NCBI GenBank assembly: GCA_030378035.1
Contig: JAUCGI010000052.1
Coordinates: 1 to 32,822, forward strand
Length of the DNA stretch: 32,822 bases
Source: Desulfobacterales bacterium HSG2
GTDB lineage: Bacteria > Desulfobacterota > Desulfobacteria > Desulfobacterales > 4be13
Direction: 5' to 3'
Below the pieces are notes generated by a model. The model saw nothing but the letters and a program-made list of their open reading frames with translations. It made no database searches and was not told the origin of the DNA. Numbering within the stretch: position 1 is the stretch's first letter; every line of letters starts with the position of its first letter. A program made the translations under genes and the position numbers. Shown piece by piece: positions 16,788 to 26,100 of this stretch.

Positions 16788-17098
16788 TTGTCCACTATTA
16801 TGAATTCTCGTCAGTCATAAAATGTCCGGTGTCAGCCGGTTATCGGAATGCTTTTCAGAATTTCCGGAGAACTTATGACTAAATGATGGCATGACCCAAT
16901 AAATAAGATAGAACAAGAAAACAGTCCGATTTATCTGTCGCAAAACTCGGAACAAATTTTTTCTATCTTGTTAATCGGGTTAAGCATGTTAAGCCAGAGA
17001 TGAATTACTCGGGACAATTATTATTTATTATGGCTGAAGGCTGAAGGATGTGAATATATTTTAAGAAATTCAAGCTGTTTAAGAAAGGAGAAGAAATT
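16788..17098. other. 311-bp intergenic region, no gene recognised
   Basis: No plausible reading frame or RNA gene is seen. It contains a short inverted pair (AGATAGAA near 16905 and TTCTATCT near 16960), a heptamer doublet (GGCTGAA twice, near 17033-17046), AT-rich stretches that could hold a promoter, and the strong AAGGAG ribosome-binding site of the SBP gene at its right end. Confidence 0.5.
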
Positions 17099-17833
17099 AT
17101 GAAAAAATCAGTTGTAACATTAATCGCGGCTATTCTGCTGTCTTTGCCACTCAACGCTGTGGCAGAAGAGTTTGTTATTGCTTTTGCCGAGTGGCCGCCA
17201 TATACGATGATGGAAAACAAGCAGCCATCAGGCATAGATATAGAGATTGGCCGAGAGCTGTGCAAGCGAGTTGGAATCAAGCCAAAGTTCAGGATGCTAC
17301 CTTGGCAGAGAGCTCTGAAATACATGAAGAATGGCAAAGTGAACGCCCTCCTTACCCCCAAATACAGTGAAGAGCGGGGAAAGTTCATGTATTACCCTTC
17401 CGAACCCATACGCATCGAAAAGAGAGTCCTCTTGGTACAGAAAGGAAGTGATATAAAAGTGGACAAACTCGATGATCTGAAAGGCAGAAAGGTGGGGGTA
17501 GTCAGGGGATACTCGTACACTAAGGAATTTGATAACTATGAAGGTATGAACAAGGTTCTCTGTAATGACGACGATCAACTGGCAAGGATATTCGCTAAGA
17601 AGCGTGTACCCATAATAGCGGGTGTCGAAGAAGGCTCCATGAAATATCTCTGTAAAAAAGCCGGAGTTGAGGCAGAAACTGTGTATGTTCTTGGCGGAGA
17701 GCCGACCTATATAGGTCTGTCTCGGAAAGCTACGGGGTCAGAAGGTGAGTCTCTGGTTGAGAAATTCAGCAAGGCCGTGCACCAATTGAAAGAGGAAGGT
17801 TTTATCAAGAAGACTGAAAGCAAGTATTTTTAA
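17099..17833 (+). CDS. Periplasmic substrate-binding protein, SBP_bac_3 family (paralog 6)
   Basis: A 244-residue exported protein with signal peptide MKKSVVTLIAAILLSLPLNA followed by VAEE, and a strong ribosome-binding site (AAGGAG) at good spacing. It shows AEWPPYTM, IGRELCKRVGIKPKFRMLPWQRALKYMKNGKVNALL, ERGKFMYYPSEP, LDDLKGRKVGVVRGYSYTKEFD and EEGSMKYLCKKAGVE, placing it with the copies at 6312 and 22433. The usual Lys-Arg of the LPWKRA motif is Gln-Arg here. It is followed by a good terminator, so it may be transcribed apart from the NRPS at 17978 even though the two form a repeated SBP-NRPS arrangement with 22433-26557. The ligand is unknown. Confidence 0.87.
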   Translation: MKKSVVTLIAAILLSLPLNAVAEEFVIAFAEWPPYTMMENKQPSGIDIEIGRELCKRVGIKPKFRMLPWQRALKYMKNGKVNALLTPKYSEERGKFMYYPSEPIRIEKRVLLVQKGSDIKVDKLDDLKGRKVGVVRGYSYTKEFDNYEGMNKVLCNDDDQLARIFAKKRVPIIAGVEEGSMKYLCKKAGVEAETVYVLGGEPTYIGLSRKATGSEGESLVEKFSKAVHQLKEEGFIKKTESKYF

Positions 17834-17880
17834 CGACAGATGAGTTAAATTCTTAAACGATATATTCACACCTTGGTCTT

Positions 17881-17916
17881 AACTATGTCCGGTGATTCAT
17901 CACCGGACTTAGTTTT
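17881..17916 (+). terminator. Intrinsic terminator after the SBP at 17099
   Basis: A 16-bp stem with one mismatch (AACTATGTCCGGTGAT paired with ATCACCGGACTTAGTT; the loop would open within GATTCATC) is followed by TTAAAATAAAATTTT. The T-run is short but the stem is GC-rich at its core. It lies 48 bp after the SBP stop and 62 bp before the NRPS start. Confidence 0.65.
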
Positions 17917-17977
17917 AAAATAAAATTTTCGCGTGACTGAAAAGTGAGGCGGATACGATCAAAAACGGAGGAGAACT

Positions 17978-20900
17978 ATGGACAGTATATCTAAGCGGCT
18001 ATCAAAGCTTTCACCGGAAAAACAGGCACTTTTCAAAAAAATGCTGTTGCAGAAAAGAATGGCTGAAAGGCAGAAAGCAGAACAAAAACAGGCGGACCAA
18101 CACTTCCGAAATAAAGAAGAAAGTGAAAAAAAATCGGAGGATTTCGGCTACAGCGAGCTCACCCCTGCCGAATATGAGAATTTTCTCCTCACCCATTCCT
18201 GGGAGGCATCGGATATCGAAGATATCTATCCTCTCTCTCCCATGCAGGAAGGACTGCTGTTTCACTCGCTTTATGAGCCGGATTCGTCCATGCATTGCGA
18301 GCAGGTATCGTATCATATTTCAGGGAATTTTCAACGCGACAACTTTATCAGCAGTTGGCAGGAACTCGGCCGGCGTCATGCCATACTGAGGACGGCATTC
18401 GCCCACAAAAATCTTTCCCGCCCACTTCAGGTTGTGCTCGGGAAAAGGGATATCCCCGTGACAGTTGAGACGCTGACTAGCCTCTCCGAAACTGATCAGC
18501 AGCAGCATATTGACAATTATCTGAAGCAAGATAAAGAAAAACCGTTTGATCTGACACACGGCGCGCTGACGCGTATCGCCATTTTCTGTCTGAAGGAAGA
18601 TTCGTACCATGTGATATGGACCTATCACTCACTTCTGTTAGATGGTTGGAGCATGAGCGTCCTTTTCCGGGAACTGATACATATCTATGAAAAACTCTCC
18701 CGGAATGAGGCACCCGATATTTCATCTCCGGTTCCTTTTCGCACTTACATCGAATGGTTGAACCAACAGAACCGGGAAGCATCCAAAATCTACTGGACCC
18801 GTTATCTTTCAGAATACGAAGAGACCGCCTCATTGCCCGCTTACACTTCAACAGCAACCGGAACACCCGGTTATCAACTGAAAGAGATGTCATTTACACT
18901 ACCAGGAGAGACCAGCGAGTCATTACGGAGCCTGATTCGCCAAGGCGTGACCCTCAGCACAGTCTTTCAGACAATATGGAGCATCCTGCTGTCACGCTAT
19001 AATGGAACAAATGATGTGGTCTTCGGAACCATTGTCTCAGGCCGTCCTACAGCCCTGAAAGGGACGGAAGATATCGTCGGCCTATTTGTCAATGCGATAC
19101 CGGTGCGAATCCGAACATCGGCCGACCAGCCTTTTTCAGATGTGCTGAAAACAGTACAAAAAGAAGCCCTTGAAAGCGAACGGCATCAGTATCTCTCCTT
19201 AGCCGAAATCCAAGCCGAATGTTCCGGCTTGAGAGAACTCTCTGATCATCTTTTGTTTTTTGAAAATGTTCCTTTAGGTCAGGAACTTATGCAGGGTTGG
19301 CAAGGAGGAGAAGAGGGGATTTCCGTTAGTCAGATAGAAATTTACGAACAGTTTTCTAATTATGATTTTAATGTCATTATCATTCCTGACAAGGATATCC
19401 GCATCCTGTTCAGCTATAACGAAAATGTCTATCCCCAGGAGCAGATGGAACGTCTGGCCGACCATCTCCGCGCCGCGATCCAGTCCGTTCTGGAGAACCC
19501 CGAGAGACCGGTCGGAAGCATCAACATCCTGCCGGAAGCGGAGCGGAACCAAGTCATTCACGAATTCAATGACACCGCGGCAGACTATCCCTCCCACAGA
19601 ACCATCGTGGACCTGTTTGAAAAACAGGTTGAAAAGACGCCGGATAACACCGCCGTAATCTTCGGTGAGACAAAGCTCACCTACCGGGAGCTGAATGAAC
19701 AAGCGAACCGGGTCGCCCATTCCCTGCGGGACAAGTATCATGTTCAGCCGGATGCCCGGGTCGGACTCTGTCTGGAACGCTCGGAATGGATGATCATCGG
19801 CGTCTTCGGCATCCTGAAAGCAGGAGGGGCTTACGTCCCGGTCAGCCCGGATTATCCTGAATCCCGGGTTCAGTACATCCTCTCAGACAGCGGATGCTCT
19901 GTTCTGCTGACCCGGGAGAAGTATATCGGAAAGGCTTCCTTACTCGGCCTGTCAGATGTTATTGATATCCGTGAAATCAGGGAAGGACGGACGGACAACC
20001 CCGTGCCTGTGTATAGCAGCCGAAACCTCGCCTACGTCATTTACACATCCGGCTCCACCGGACAGCCCAAAGGCGTAATGATCGAACATCACTCCGTACT
20101 CAACCGGATACTGTGGATGCACAAATCATACCCCCTGGATGAAAAGGGCGTCATCCTTCAGAAAACCCCCTTCACCTTTGATGTCTCGGTATGGGAGCTC
20201 TTCTGGTGGTCATTTGTCGGCTCGGGAGTCTGCATGCTGAAGCCGGGAGGAGAAAAAGACCCTGCTGAAATCGTGAACGCCATTGAAAAATATGGTATAA
20301 CAACGATCCATTTTGTTCCGTCCATGTTCAACGCGTTCCTGAGATATGTGAAAGAACAGGCATGTTCACACCGCGTCTCTTCACTCAGGCATGTTTTCGC
20401 CAGCGGAGAAGCCCTGACCTCGCGCCAGATATCTCTCTTCAATTTCTTTATCCGTGGAGCAACGCTGCATAACCTCTACGGCCCCACTGAAGCCACCGTT
20501 GACGTCTCTTATTTTGACTGCTCCCCCTTTTCAGGCGGAGATGTTGTTCCCATCGGAAAGCCGATAGATAACACCCGGCTGTATGTCCTGGATCAGAACG
20601 ACACACCGGTTCCCATTGGGGTTATTGGTGAGCTCTGCATTGCAGGCGTGAACGTCGGCAGGGGATATTTGAACAAACCGGAACTGACAGAAGAGAAATT
20701 CGTTCCTGATCCCTTCCATCCGGGTGAGCGGATGTACCGAACCGGAGACCTCTGCCGCTGGCTCCCGGACGGGAATATCGAATATCTCGGCCGCAATGAT
20801 TTCCAAGTCAAAATACGGGGATTCCGAATAGAGCTGGGAGAGATCGAAAACCGGCTTTCAAGCTATGGACCGGTACAGGACTCGGTGGTTGTCGCAAGAG

Positions 20901-21463
20901 AGATCCAGGATGACTATGTTCTGGCAGCTTATATGACTGGCAAAGAGGAACTGAGCATAAGTAAGCTTCGTGACCATCTGAAAGCCGGGCTTCCCGAATA
21001 TATGATTCCCTCATATTTCGTTCAGCTCGAAAGTCTCCCGCTCAATCAGAGCGGCAAGACAGACAGGAAGGCCCTGCCAGATCCTTTTGAAACAGGCATG
21101 GGCCCGGAAACTGAATACATCGCCCCCCGGAATGAGGCAGAAGAGAAACTTGCCGCTATCTGCCAGGAGGTTCTGGGGATTGAGAAAGTTGGGATCCAGG
21201 ATAACTTTTTTGAACTGGGCGGACACAGCCTCAAGGCAACTCAGGTCGTCAGCCGGATTCACAAGGAATTCGGCGCTGAGATCACCTTGCAGGCGTTTTT
21301 CAACAAACCGACAATAGAAAAACTGGCCCGGGACCTTCGGGACGCCAAACCGGCTGAATATGAAGCCATTGCGTCTCTTGAAGGCATTGCGCCAGCAAGC
21401 GACGAAGAGCTTATGGCTTTAAAGCAGATGCTTGAGGATGATGAGGGAGTTGTCGGTTGTTGA
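17978..21463 (+). CDS. NRPS: C - A (Ser) - PCP
   Basis: A single-module synthetase of 1161 residues with an excellent ribosome-binding site (GGAGGAG). The N-terminal 50 residues form a basic, probably helical segment (LSKLSPEKQALFKKMLLQKR) suited to docking with the acidic tail of the preceding PKS. The condensation domain (about 78-510) is of the DIYPLSPMQEGLLFHS type and has YHSLLLDG (216-223), with Tyr at the first His position but the second His and DG intact. The adenylation domain (about 525-1045; YTSGSTGQPKG near 688) gives DVWHFSLVDK by eye, the standard Ser code also found in EntF. The carrier Ser is 1084 in GGHS. The acidic tail ends inside a heptamer array, which supplies the last codons. 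No epimerase or thioesterase is present. Confidence 0.93.
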   Translation: MDSISKRLSKLSPEKQALFKKMLLQKRMAERQKAEQKQADQHFRNKEESEKKSEDFGYSELTPAEYENFLLTHSWEASDIEDIYPLSPMQEGLLFHSLYEPDSSMHCEQVSYHISGNFQRDNFISSWQELGRRHAILRTAFAHKNLSRPLQVVLGKRDIPVTVETLTSLSETDQQQHIDNYLKQDKEKPFDLTHGALTRIAIFCLKEDSYHVIWTYHSLLLDGWSMSVLFRELIHIYEKLSRNEAPDISSPVPFRTYIEWLNQQNREASKIYWTRYLSEYEETASLPAYTSTATGTPGYQLKEMSFTLPGETSESLRSLIRQGVTLSTVFQTIWSILLSRYNGTNDVVFGTIVSGRPTALKGTEDIVGLFVNAIPVRIRTSADQPFSDVLKTVQKEALESERHQYLSLAEIQAECSGLRELSDHLLFFENVPLGQELMQGWQGGEEGISVSQIEIYEQFSNYDFNVIIIPDKDIRILFSYNENVYPQEQMERLADHLRAAIQSVLENPERPVGSINILPEAERNQVIHEFNDTAADYPSHRTIVDLFEKQVEKTPDNTAVIFGETKLTYRELNEQANRVAHSLRDKYHVQPDARVGLCLERSEWMIIGVFGILKAGGAYVPVSPDYPESRVQYILSDSGCSVLLTREKYIGKASLLGLSDVIDIREIREGRTDNPVPVYSSRNLAYVIYTSGSTGQPKGVMIEHHSVLNRILWMHKSYPLDEKGVILQKTPFTFDVSVWELFWWSFVGSGVCMLKPGGEKDPAEIVNAIEKYGITTIHFVPSMFNAFLRYVKEQACSHRVSSLRHVFASGEALTSRQISLFNFFIRGATLHNLYGPTEATVDVSYFDCSPFSGGDVVPIGKPIDNTRLYVLDQNDTPVPIGVIGELCIAGVNVGRGYLNKPELTEEKFVPDPFHPGERMYRTGDLCRWLPDGNIEYLGRNDFQVKIRGFRIELGEIENRLSSYGPVQDSVVVAREIQDDYVLAAYMTGKEELSISKLRDHLKAGLPEYMIPSYFVQLESLPLNQSGKTDRKALPDPFETGMGPETEYIAPRNEAEEKLAAICQEVLGIEKVGIQDNFFELGGHSLKATQVVSRIHKEFGAEITLQAFFNKPTIEKLARDLRDAKPAEYEAIASLEGIAPASDEELMALKQMLEDDEGVVGC

Positions 21464-21469
21464 TTGTCA

Positions 21470-21528
21470 GTTGGCGGTTGACGGTTGTCAGTTGACGGTT
21501 GTCAGTTGACGGTTGTCAGTTGACGGTT
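21470..21528. repeat. Heptamer/14-mer array (GGTTGAC, TGTCAGT)
   Basis: Alternating TTGACGG/TTGTCAG heptamers begin at the NRPS stop codon. GGTTGAC is the reverse complement of the GTCAACC unit at 7986-8048, so one repeat family occurs on both strands of the cluster. Confidence 0.85.
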
Positions 21529-21536
21529 GTGCTGGA

Positions 21537-21609
21537 AAACTACAAGGATTTCACATAAGAAGAGGATTTGTTCCGGGCTGCAATCCTTTTCTTATGTGCA
21601 ATCCTTGCA
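21537..21609. repeat. Interspersed element, complete hairpin form
   Basis: The left arm (AACTACAAGGATTTCACATA continuing to about 21570) and the right arm (21579-21609, ending ATGTGCAATCCTTGCA) are inverted copies of about 28 nt with a few mismatches around a ~9-nt loop. This appears to be the full-length form of the fragments seen at 7042, 7125, 7934 and 9751. It lies between the Ser NRPS and the toxin-antitoxin pair. Confidence 0.7.
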
Positions 21610-21611
21610 CG

Positions 21612-21675
21612 GATTATGGATAAAAAAGGATTACTCTCCGAATCAGCGGAATCTGAATCATCTTTGAAAATCTGC
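21612..21675 (+). repeat. Direct repeat A1, left of the toxin-antitoxin pair
   Basis: About 60 bp starting GATTATGGATAAAAAAGGAT and ending around ATCATCTTTGAAAATCTG is repeated at 22259-22323 with few changes. The two copies flank the toxin-antitoxin genes in direct orientation. Confidence 0.8.
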
Positions 21676-21721
21676 CGTTCAGATGGTTAAATCTGCAACG
21701 GATTAAGAAAGGAGCTTTTTT

Positions 21722-21916
21722 ATGATAGCAAAAGAGGAATCAATAAGACTTATTCAGCAATTGCCGGATGAATCCACGCTTACGGATATCATCGCAACGC
21801 TTTATTTCAAACAAACAGTGGAACGCGGATTGGAAGATATCGAAGAAGGCAGAATTCTGCCCCATGAAAAAGTTAGGGAAAGGATGGCTCAGTGGACGAA
21901 ATCTCTTGGTCACTGA
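21722..21916 (+). CDS. Type II antitoxin-like small protein
   Basis: A 64-residue acidic protein with a good ribosome-binding site (AAAGGAG). The C-terminal half (QTVERGLEDIEEGRILPHEKVRERMAQW) has the GLxDIEEGRxxxHEEVxxRM pattern typical of RelB/Phd-like antitoxins, where this part wraps the toxin; the N-terminal half (SIRLIQQLPDESTLTDIIATLYF) resembles the matching region of small antitoxins found beside ParE toxins. It would neutralise the downstream toxin and probably repress the operon. The toxin gene overlaps its end by 25 bp, as is usual for such pairs. It has no link to the biosynthetic pathway; it may help stabilise the region. Confidence 0.75.
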   Translation: MIAKEESIRLIQQLPDESTLTDIIATLYFKQTVERGLEDIEEGRILPHEKVRERMAQWTKSLGH

Positions 21917-22206
21917 CCGCTCAGAAAAATCTTGAAGCGATAGCGGACCATATTGCCAAAGATTCACCTTACTACGCGGTGAATTTTGTCAACAGAATTA
22001 TGCGATATGCTGAAACTCTGGGCGATTTGCCGGAGCTTGGCAGAATGGTTCCCGAATTCAATGACAGAAGTATCAGAGAACTGATATTCCACAATTATCG
22101 GATCGTCTATAAATTGCAGGAGGGAAAAGTATTTATTGTGGCAGTGACCCATGGAAGCGTGGATATCAACAGAAAGTCCAAAAGAGAACGCTGGGAAATA
22201 GGCTGA
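21892..22206 (+). CDS. parE: RelE/ParE family toxin
   Basis: A 104-residue protein starting at GTG and overlapping the antitoxin by 25 bp. Its pattern is that of the ParE/RelE superfamily: ISWSLTAQKNLEAIADHIAKDSPYYAVNFVNRI, then LGDLPELGRMVPEF, and the core strand block IRELIFHNYRIVYKL followed by IVAVTHGSVD. These proteins poison gyrase (ParE) or cleave mRNA at the ribosome (RelE); the LGRMVPE and YRIVYK pattern favours ParE, but the target cannot be decided from sequence alone. The last 70 bp of the gene are repeated perfectly 183 bp downstream. The gene is complete. Confidence 0.82.
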   Translation: MDEISWSLTAQKNLEAIADHIAKDSPYYAVNFVNRIMRYAETLGDLPELGRMVPEFNDRSIRELIFHNYRIVYKLQEGKVFIVAVTHGSVDINRKSKRERWEIG

Positions 22207-22258
22207 AATCTGAATCATCTTTGGGAGTCTGCGGCGAATCTACATGAAAATCTACACA

Positions 22259-22323
22259 GATTATGGATAAGAAAGGATTACGCTCCGAATCAGCGAAATC
22301 TGGATCATCTGTTGGAATCTGTG
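22259..22323 (+). repeat. Direct repeat A2, right of the toxin-antitoxin pair
   Basis: This is the second copy of the ~60-bp sequence at 21612-21675. It runs directly into a duplicated 3' end of the toxin gene. A further partial copy of its right half (ATCTGAATCATCTTTGGGAG) lies at about 22207-22227. Confidence 0.8.
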
Positions 22324-22392
22324 GCAGTGACCCATGGAAGCGTGGATATCAACAGAAAGTCCAAAAGAGAACGCTGGGAAATAGGCTGAAAT
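22320..22392 (+). pseudogene. Duplicated 3' fragment of the ParE toxin gene
   Basis: A perfect 73-bp copy of 22137-22209 covers the last ~23 codons of the toxin, its stop codon and a few bases after it. It has no start or upstream part, so it is a remnant. A second A-repeat/toxin-antitoxin unit that later lost its middle would explain both this piece and repeat A2. Confidence 0.85.
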
Positions 22393-22432
22393 TTTAGCAC
22401 AAGCCGAATGGAACAGGCTCAGGAACAATGCC

Positions 22433-23177
22433 ATGTCAGAAAAAAGAAAATTAATCGCAGCATTGACGCTCTCAATTCTGCTTTTTTCACCGGCAATCGT
22501 TCCCGCTGAAAAGCTTGTTATTGCCACTACCGCATGGCCGCCCTATATAATAATAGAAAACGGGCAGATATCAGGCATAGATGTGGAGACTGTCCGTGAG
22601 CTGTGCAGAAGACTCGGAATTGAGCTAAGATTATGGGACCTTCCCTGGAAGAGGGCTTTAAAGTATATGAAGAGCGGAAAAGTCGATGCGCTCATTACCC
22701 CCCAGACGCACCCGGGAGCGGGAGAAATTCATACATTACCCATCCGAACCGATGCACATTGAAAAAACTGTCATTCTGGCTCGGAAGGGAACCGGTATGA
22801 AAGCAACCAGACTTGAGGAACTGGAGGGTAAAAGAGTTGGGGTAGTCAGGGGATATATGTATGGGACGGAATTCGACAGCAATCAGAAGATAAAAAAGAT
22901 CGTCTGCAATAATGACGAACAGCTTGTCAGGATATTGGGCAGGGGACGTGTTCCTCTGATCGCAGGCGCGGAGGAAGGTTCTATGAGATATCTCTGCAAA
23001 CAGGCCAACGTCGAGGTCGAAGTTCTCTGTGTTCTGAATGGAATTCCTAGCTACATCGGCTTTTCTAAGAAGGCATTGGGGGAAAGAGGCAAGGTTCTGG
23101 CTGAAAAATTCAGCAAGGCCCTGCGTCAGTTAAAAGAAGAAGGTTTTATCAAGAAGATTGAAAGCAGGTATTTTTAG
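22433..23177 (+). pseudogene. SBP_bac_3 family binding protein with a +1 frameshift (paralog 7)
   Basis: The first 90 or so codons encode a normal signal peptide (MSEKRKLIAALTLSILLFSP) and the first lobe with TAWPPYII, TVRELCRRLGIELRLWDLPWKRALKYMKSGKVDALI. After a run of six C (22698-22703) the frame is lost and stops at 22762. The remaining family sequence (TREREKFIHYPSEPMHIEKT through QLKEEGFIKKIESRYF) continues in another frame to 23177. Removing one C restores an uninterrupted protein of about 247 residues of the same branch as 6312 and 17099. This is either a recent inactivation, slippage-correctable, or a sequencing error in the homopolymer. Only 14 bp separate it from the next NRPS, so the two are probably co-transcribed. 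Confidence 0.85.
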
Positions 23178-23191
23178 AAAAAGGGGAAATA

Positions 23192-26100
23192 ATGCCAGAT
23201 ATAAAAGAACTCACACGCTTGGCCCTTGCCGGGGACCTGAATGCGCTTCAGGAACTCAGGGACCGAGGAATTCTTAAATCTTCCCAGGGATCGTCGGTGA
23301 CAAAAAAGGACGTCACCTATCCCCTGTCCCACGCGCAGCGGCGCTTATGGATACTGAATCAGATGGGAGGATCGGCCGCGTACAATCTCCCGGGATTCCT
23401 TCTGCTGGAAGGAAAATTGGACCGGGAAGCTTGTGACATGACTTTTGCCGAACTGGTCCGCAGGCATGAATCTCTGCGGACGGTCTTTGTTTCGGAAAGC
23501 GGAGAACCGAGGCAGAAGATCGGAGAAGGTCGGAATTTTCAGGTCCGTTTCCAGGACCTCACCCGGGAATCAGACCCGGAAGCCCGGGCCGGAGAGGTCG
23601 CAGACGAGGATGTCATCACTCCCTTTGATCTGGAGAACGGCCCCCTGCTCCGCGTGATGCTGGTGAAAACCGCCGAAGACCGGCATACAATGATATTCAA
23701 CATGCACCATATCATCTCCGATGCCTGGTCACTGGGAATCCTCGCTCGGGATTTCTGCCGCATATACGAAGCCCTTGCCAAAGGTCGGAGCAATCCGCTC
23801 CACAGACTTCGCATTCAGTACAAGGACTACGCGGCCTGGCAGAGCCGGCTTTTGGAAGACGAAGACAAAATCGGGCCTCATCAGAGCTACTGGCTTGAAA
23901 AACTCTCCGGCGACATACCCGCGCTGAATCTGCCGGCTGACTTCCCCCGTCCCCCGGTAACGAGCTTCAACGGAGACACATTCTCCATTGATTTCTCTCC
24001 AGAACAGACCGGAGAAATTCACGCGTTTGCCCGGAAGAACGAAGTGAGTCTTTTCATGCTTCTCTCGGCCGCGGTGAAGGTGCTGCTACACCGCTATACC
24101 GAACAGGAGGATATTCTTATCGGCATTCCCATCGCGGGGAGGAATCATGCGGATATTGAAGACCAGATCGGTTTTTATGTGAACACACTGGTATTAAGAG
24201 ATCAGATAGACGGAGACACAAGTTTTCCTGAGTTTCTGAAACAGGTCAGAGAGACCACAACCGAGGCATACAGCCATCAGGTCTATCCCTTTGACAAACT
24301 CGTGGAGGACCTGAATCTGCGCCGCGATCTCAGCCGTTCACCTCTCTTTGACGTGATGGTGATATTGCAGGACGCGGCATTCCTGAAATTCTCCCTGGAT
24401 AATCTGACGGTCCGAACATTCAACCGGAGATACCCGGTCAGCAAATTTGATCTGACCTTTGAATTCGGGGAATGGGAGCAAGGCCGTCTTCGTCTCAATA
24501 TTGAATATTGTACCGATCTTTTCCGCAAAGACCGGATACAGCGGATGGCGTCACATTTTCAGACGCTGATGAAGAGTATCCTGACGGATGCGGATCAGCC
24601 TCTCCGCCGGCTGAACATCCTTCCCGACGAGGAACGGAATCAGGTCCTTTTCAAATTCAACGACACCGCGGCGGATTATCCTTATGACAAGACCATTGTT
24701 GACCTGTTTGAAGAACAGGTGGAAAAAACGCCGGATAACACAGCCGTCATCTTCAAAGAGACCCGGATCACCTACCGGGAACTGAACGAATATGCGAACC
24801 GGGTGGCCCATTTTCTGAGAGACGAATATCATGTTCAGCCGGATGACCGTATCGGGTTGTTTCTGGAACGGTCAGAATGGATGATTATCGGCGTGTTCGG
24901 CATCCTGAAAGCTGGCGGGGCGTATCTTCCGATCAGTCCGGATTATCCCCGGGATCGGATTCGGTACATCGCATCAAACAGTGAATGTTCTGTTTTGCTC
25001 ACAGAGGAGAAGTTCATGGAAAAAGCCGAGGGGCTGGGGATATCCAAAGTGACCGATCTTCGCAGTCTCGGAGAGGGGCCAGAGGAGAATCCCTCTCCGG
25101 TAATCACCAGCCGGAATCTTGCTTATGTGATCTACACCTCCGGCTCCACCGGCCAGCCCAAAGGCGTGATGATCGAACACCATTCCGTGCTGAATCGGAT
25201 ACTCTGGATGCACAAACGGTATCCCCTGGCCGAGACCGGCGTCATCCTTCAGAAAACCCCCTTCACCTTTGATGTGTCCGTATGGGAGCTGTTCTGGTGG
25301 TCCTTTGTGGGTGCGTCTGTATGTATGCTGAAACCGGGCGGAGAAAAAGACCCTGCCGAGATCGTCAACGCGATTGAGGATTACCGTGTCACGACCATAC
25401 ACTTTGTGCCGTCCATGTTCAACGCCTTTCTGACGCACATAGAAGAAGAGCGTTACGGACGGCTTGAGTCGCTGGTTGATGTGTTTGCCAGCGGTGAGGC
25501 CCTGCCCCCGAATCAGGTCCGCGATTTCAATGCGCTGATTTATGAACATCACGAAACACGGTTGCATAATCTCTACGGACCGACCGAGGCCACGGTGGAT
25601 GTGTCCTATTTTGAATGTTCCCCCTTTGAGGGAGACATGGTTCCCATTGGCAAGCCCATAGACAACACCGCCCTGTATGTTCTGGACAGGAATGATTCCC
25701 CGGTGCCCGTGGGTATTCCCGGGGAATTATGCATCGCCGGGGTGAATGTGGGCAGAGGATATCTGAACAAGCCGGAACTTACCGAAGAGAAATTTGTCGC
25801 GGATCCCTTCCGGACCGGGGGACGCATGTACCGCACCGGAGACCTGTGCCGGTGGATGCCTGACGGCAATATCGAATATCTGGGCCGCAATGATTTCCAA
25901 GTGAAAATACGGGGATTCCGTATTGAATTGGGAGAAATTGAGAACGCGCTGGACAGAGTTCCCGGGGTCCGGCAAAGTGTGATCATCGTCAGGGAGACCC
26001 CCGGGGAGAACAAACGCCTGATCGCCTATCTTGTCCCCGCGGAGAGCGATACCGCGCCCCGGAGCAGCGAATTACGGGATTTTCTCAGAAAGAAGCTTCC

